Source of the DNA: Pseudomonas sp. PGPPP3
GTDB taxonomy: Bacteria; Pseudomonadota; Gammaproteobacteria; Pseudomonadales; Pseudomonadaceae
Direction of reading: 5' to 3'
DNA length: 9,580 nucleotides
NCBI GenBank assembly: GCA_002256055.1
Contig: NKIE01000074.1
Span: 1-9,580 of the forward strand
Shown here: one piece after another, positions 7,389 through 9,580 of the stretch
Position numbering within the stretch: the first letter of the stretch is position 1
How the letters are laid out: each line of letters opens with the position of its first letter
The notes under the pieces: model-generated
The model's input: only the letters and a program-made list of their open reading frames with translations
Told to the model about the DNA's origin: nothing
The model's database searches: none
Position numbers and translations under genes: made by a program

Positions 7389-7411
7389 TGTGCTATCCCC
7401 TTGAATGCGTG

Positions 7412-7437
7412 CGGCGCCGCGGCATGCAGCGGCGCCG
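7412..7437 (-). promoter_or_regulatory. GC-rich hairpin between leuS and lptE
   Basis: CGGCGCCGC (7412-7420) and GCGGCGCCG (7429-7437) form a perfect 9-bp stem around an 8-nt loop in the 56-nt gap. No T-run follows in the direction of transcription, so it probably tunes rather than ends expression of lptE and holA relative to leuS. Confidence 0.4.
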
Positions 7438-7444
7438 TAGATGA

Positions 7445-9580
<2,136 letters not shown>

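Overview
The window is GC-rich chromosomal DNA of a gammaproteobacterium, almost certainly Pseudomonas or a close relative. The gene order (rlpA, dacA, a YbeD/DUF493 gene, lipB, lipA, an MltB-family transglycosylase, holA, lptE, leuS), the Pseudomonas-style LptE and LeuRS, and the four-Cys zinc site in LeuRS all point there. It is mostly housekeeping DNA. I see no defence, secretion or biosynthetic gene cluster, and no CRISPR array, rRNA or tRNA.

Left part (1-2582, plus strand): the SPOR-domain end of rlpA, a candidate terminator, then dacA (a PBP5-type D,D-carboxypeptidase), the small DUF493 gene and lipB. The DUF493 and lipB genes overlap by one base (stop and start share an A), so they are translationally coupled. 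A strong inverted repeat at 2596-2634 ends lipB and also the convergent lipA.

Middle (2645-5687, minus strand): lipA, whose sequence is unlike the LipA I associate with Pseudomonas; a lipoprotein MltB-type lytic transglycosylase with a C-terminal peptidoglycan-binding domain; then a 255-bp MITE-like palindromic element lying in the tail of the arfA reading frame. arfA (ribosome rescue factor) carries a terminator hairpin inside its coding region, the arrangement known to make arfA mRNA non-stop.

Right part (5688-9580, minus strand): the leuS-lptE-holA operon, transcribed right to left. leuS is cut by the window edge and lacks its 5' end. lptE, normally essential for LPS export, is broken by a single in-frame TAG at codon 93 while the rest of the frame is intact.

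The genes fall into three functional groups: cell-wall and envelope maintenance (RlpA, DacA, MltB-type enzyme, LptE), lipoate attachment and synthesis (LipB, LipA), and replication and translation (HolA, LeuS, ArfA). The points most worth checking are the lptE amber codon, the arfA terminator and inserted element, and the unusual lipA.
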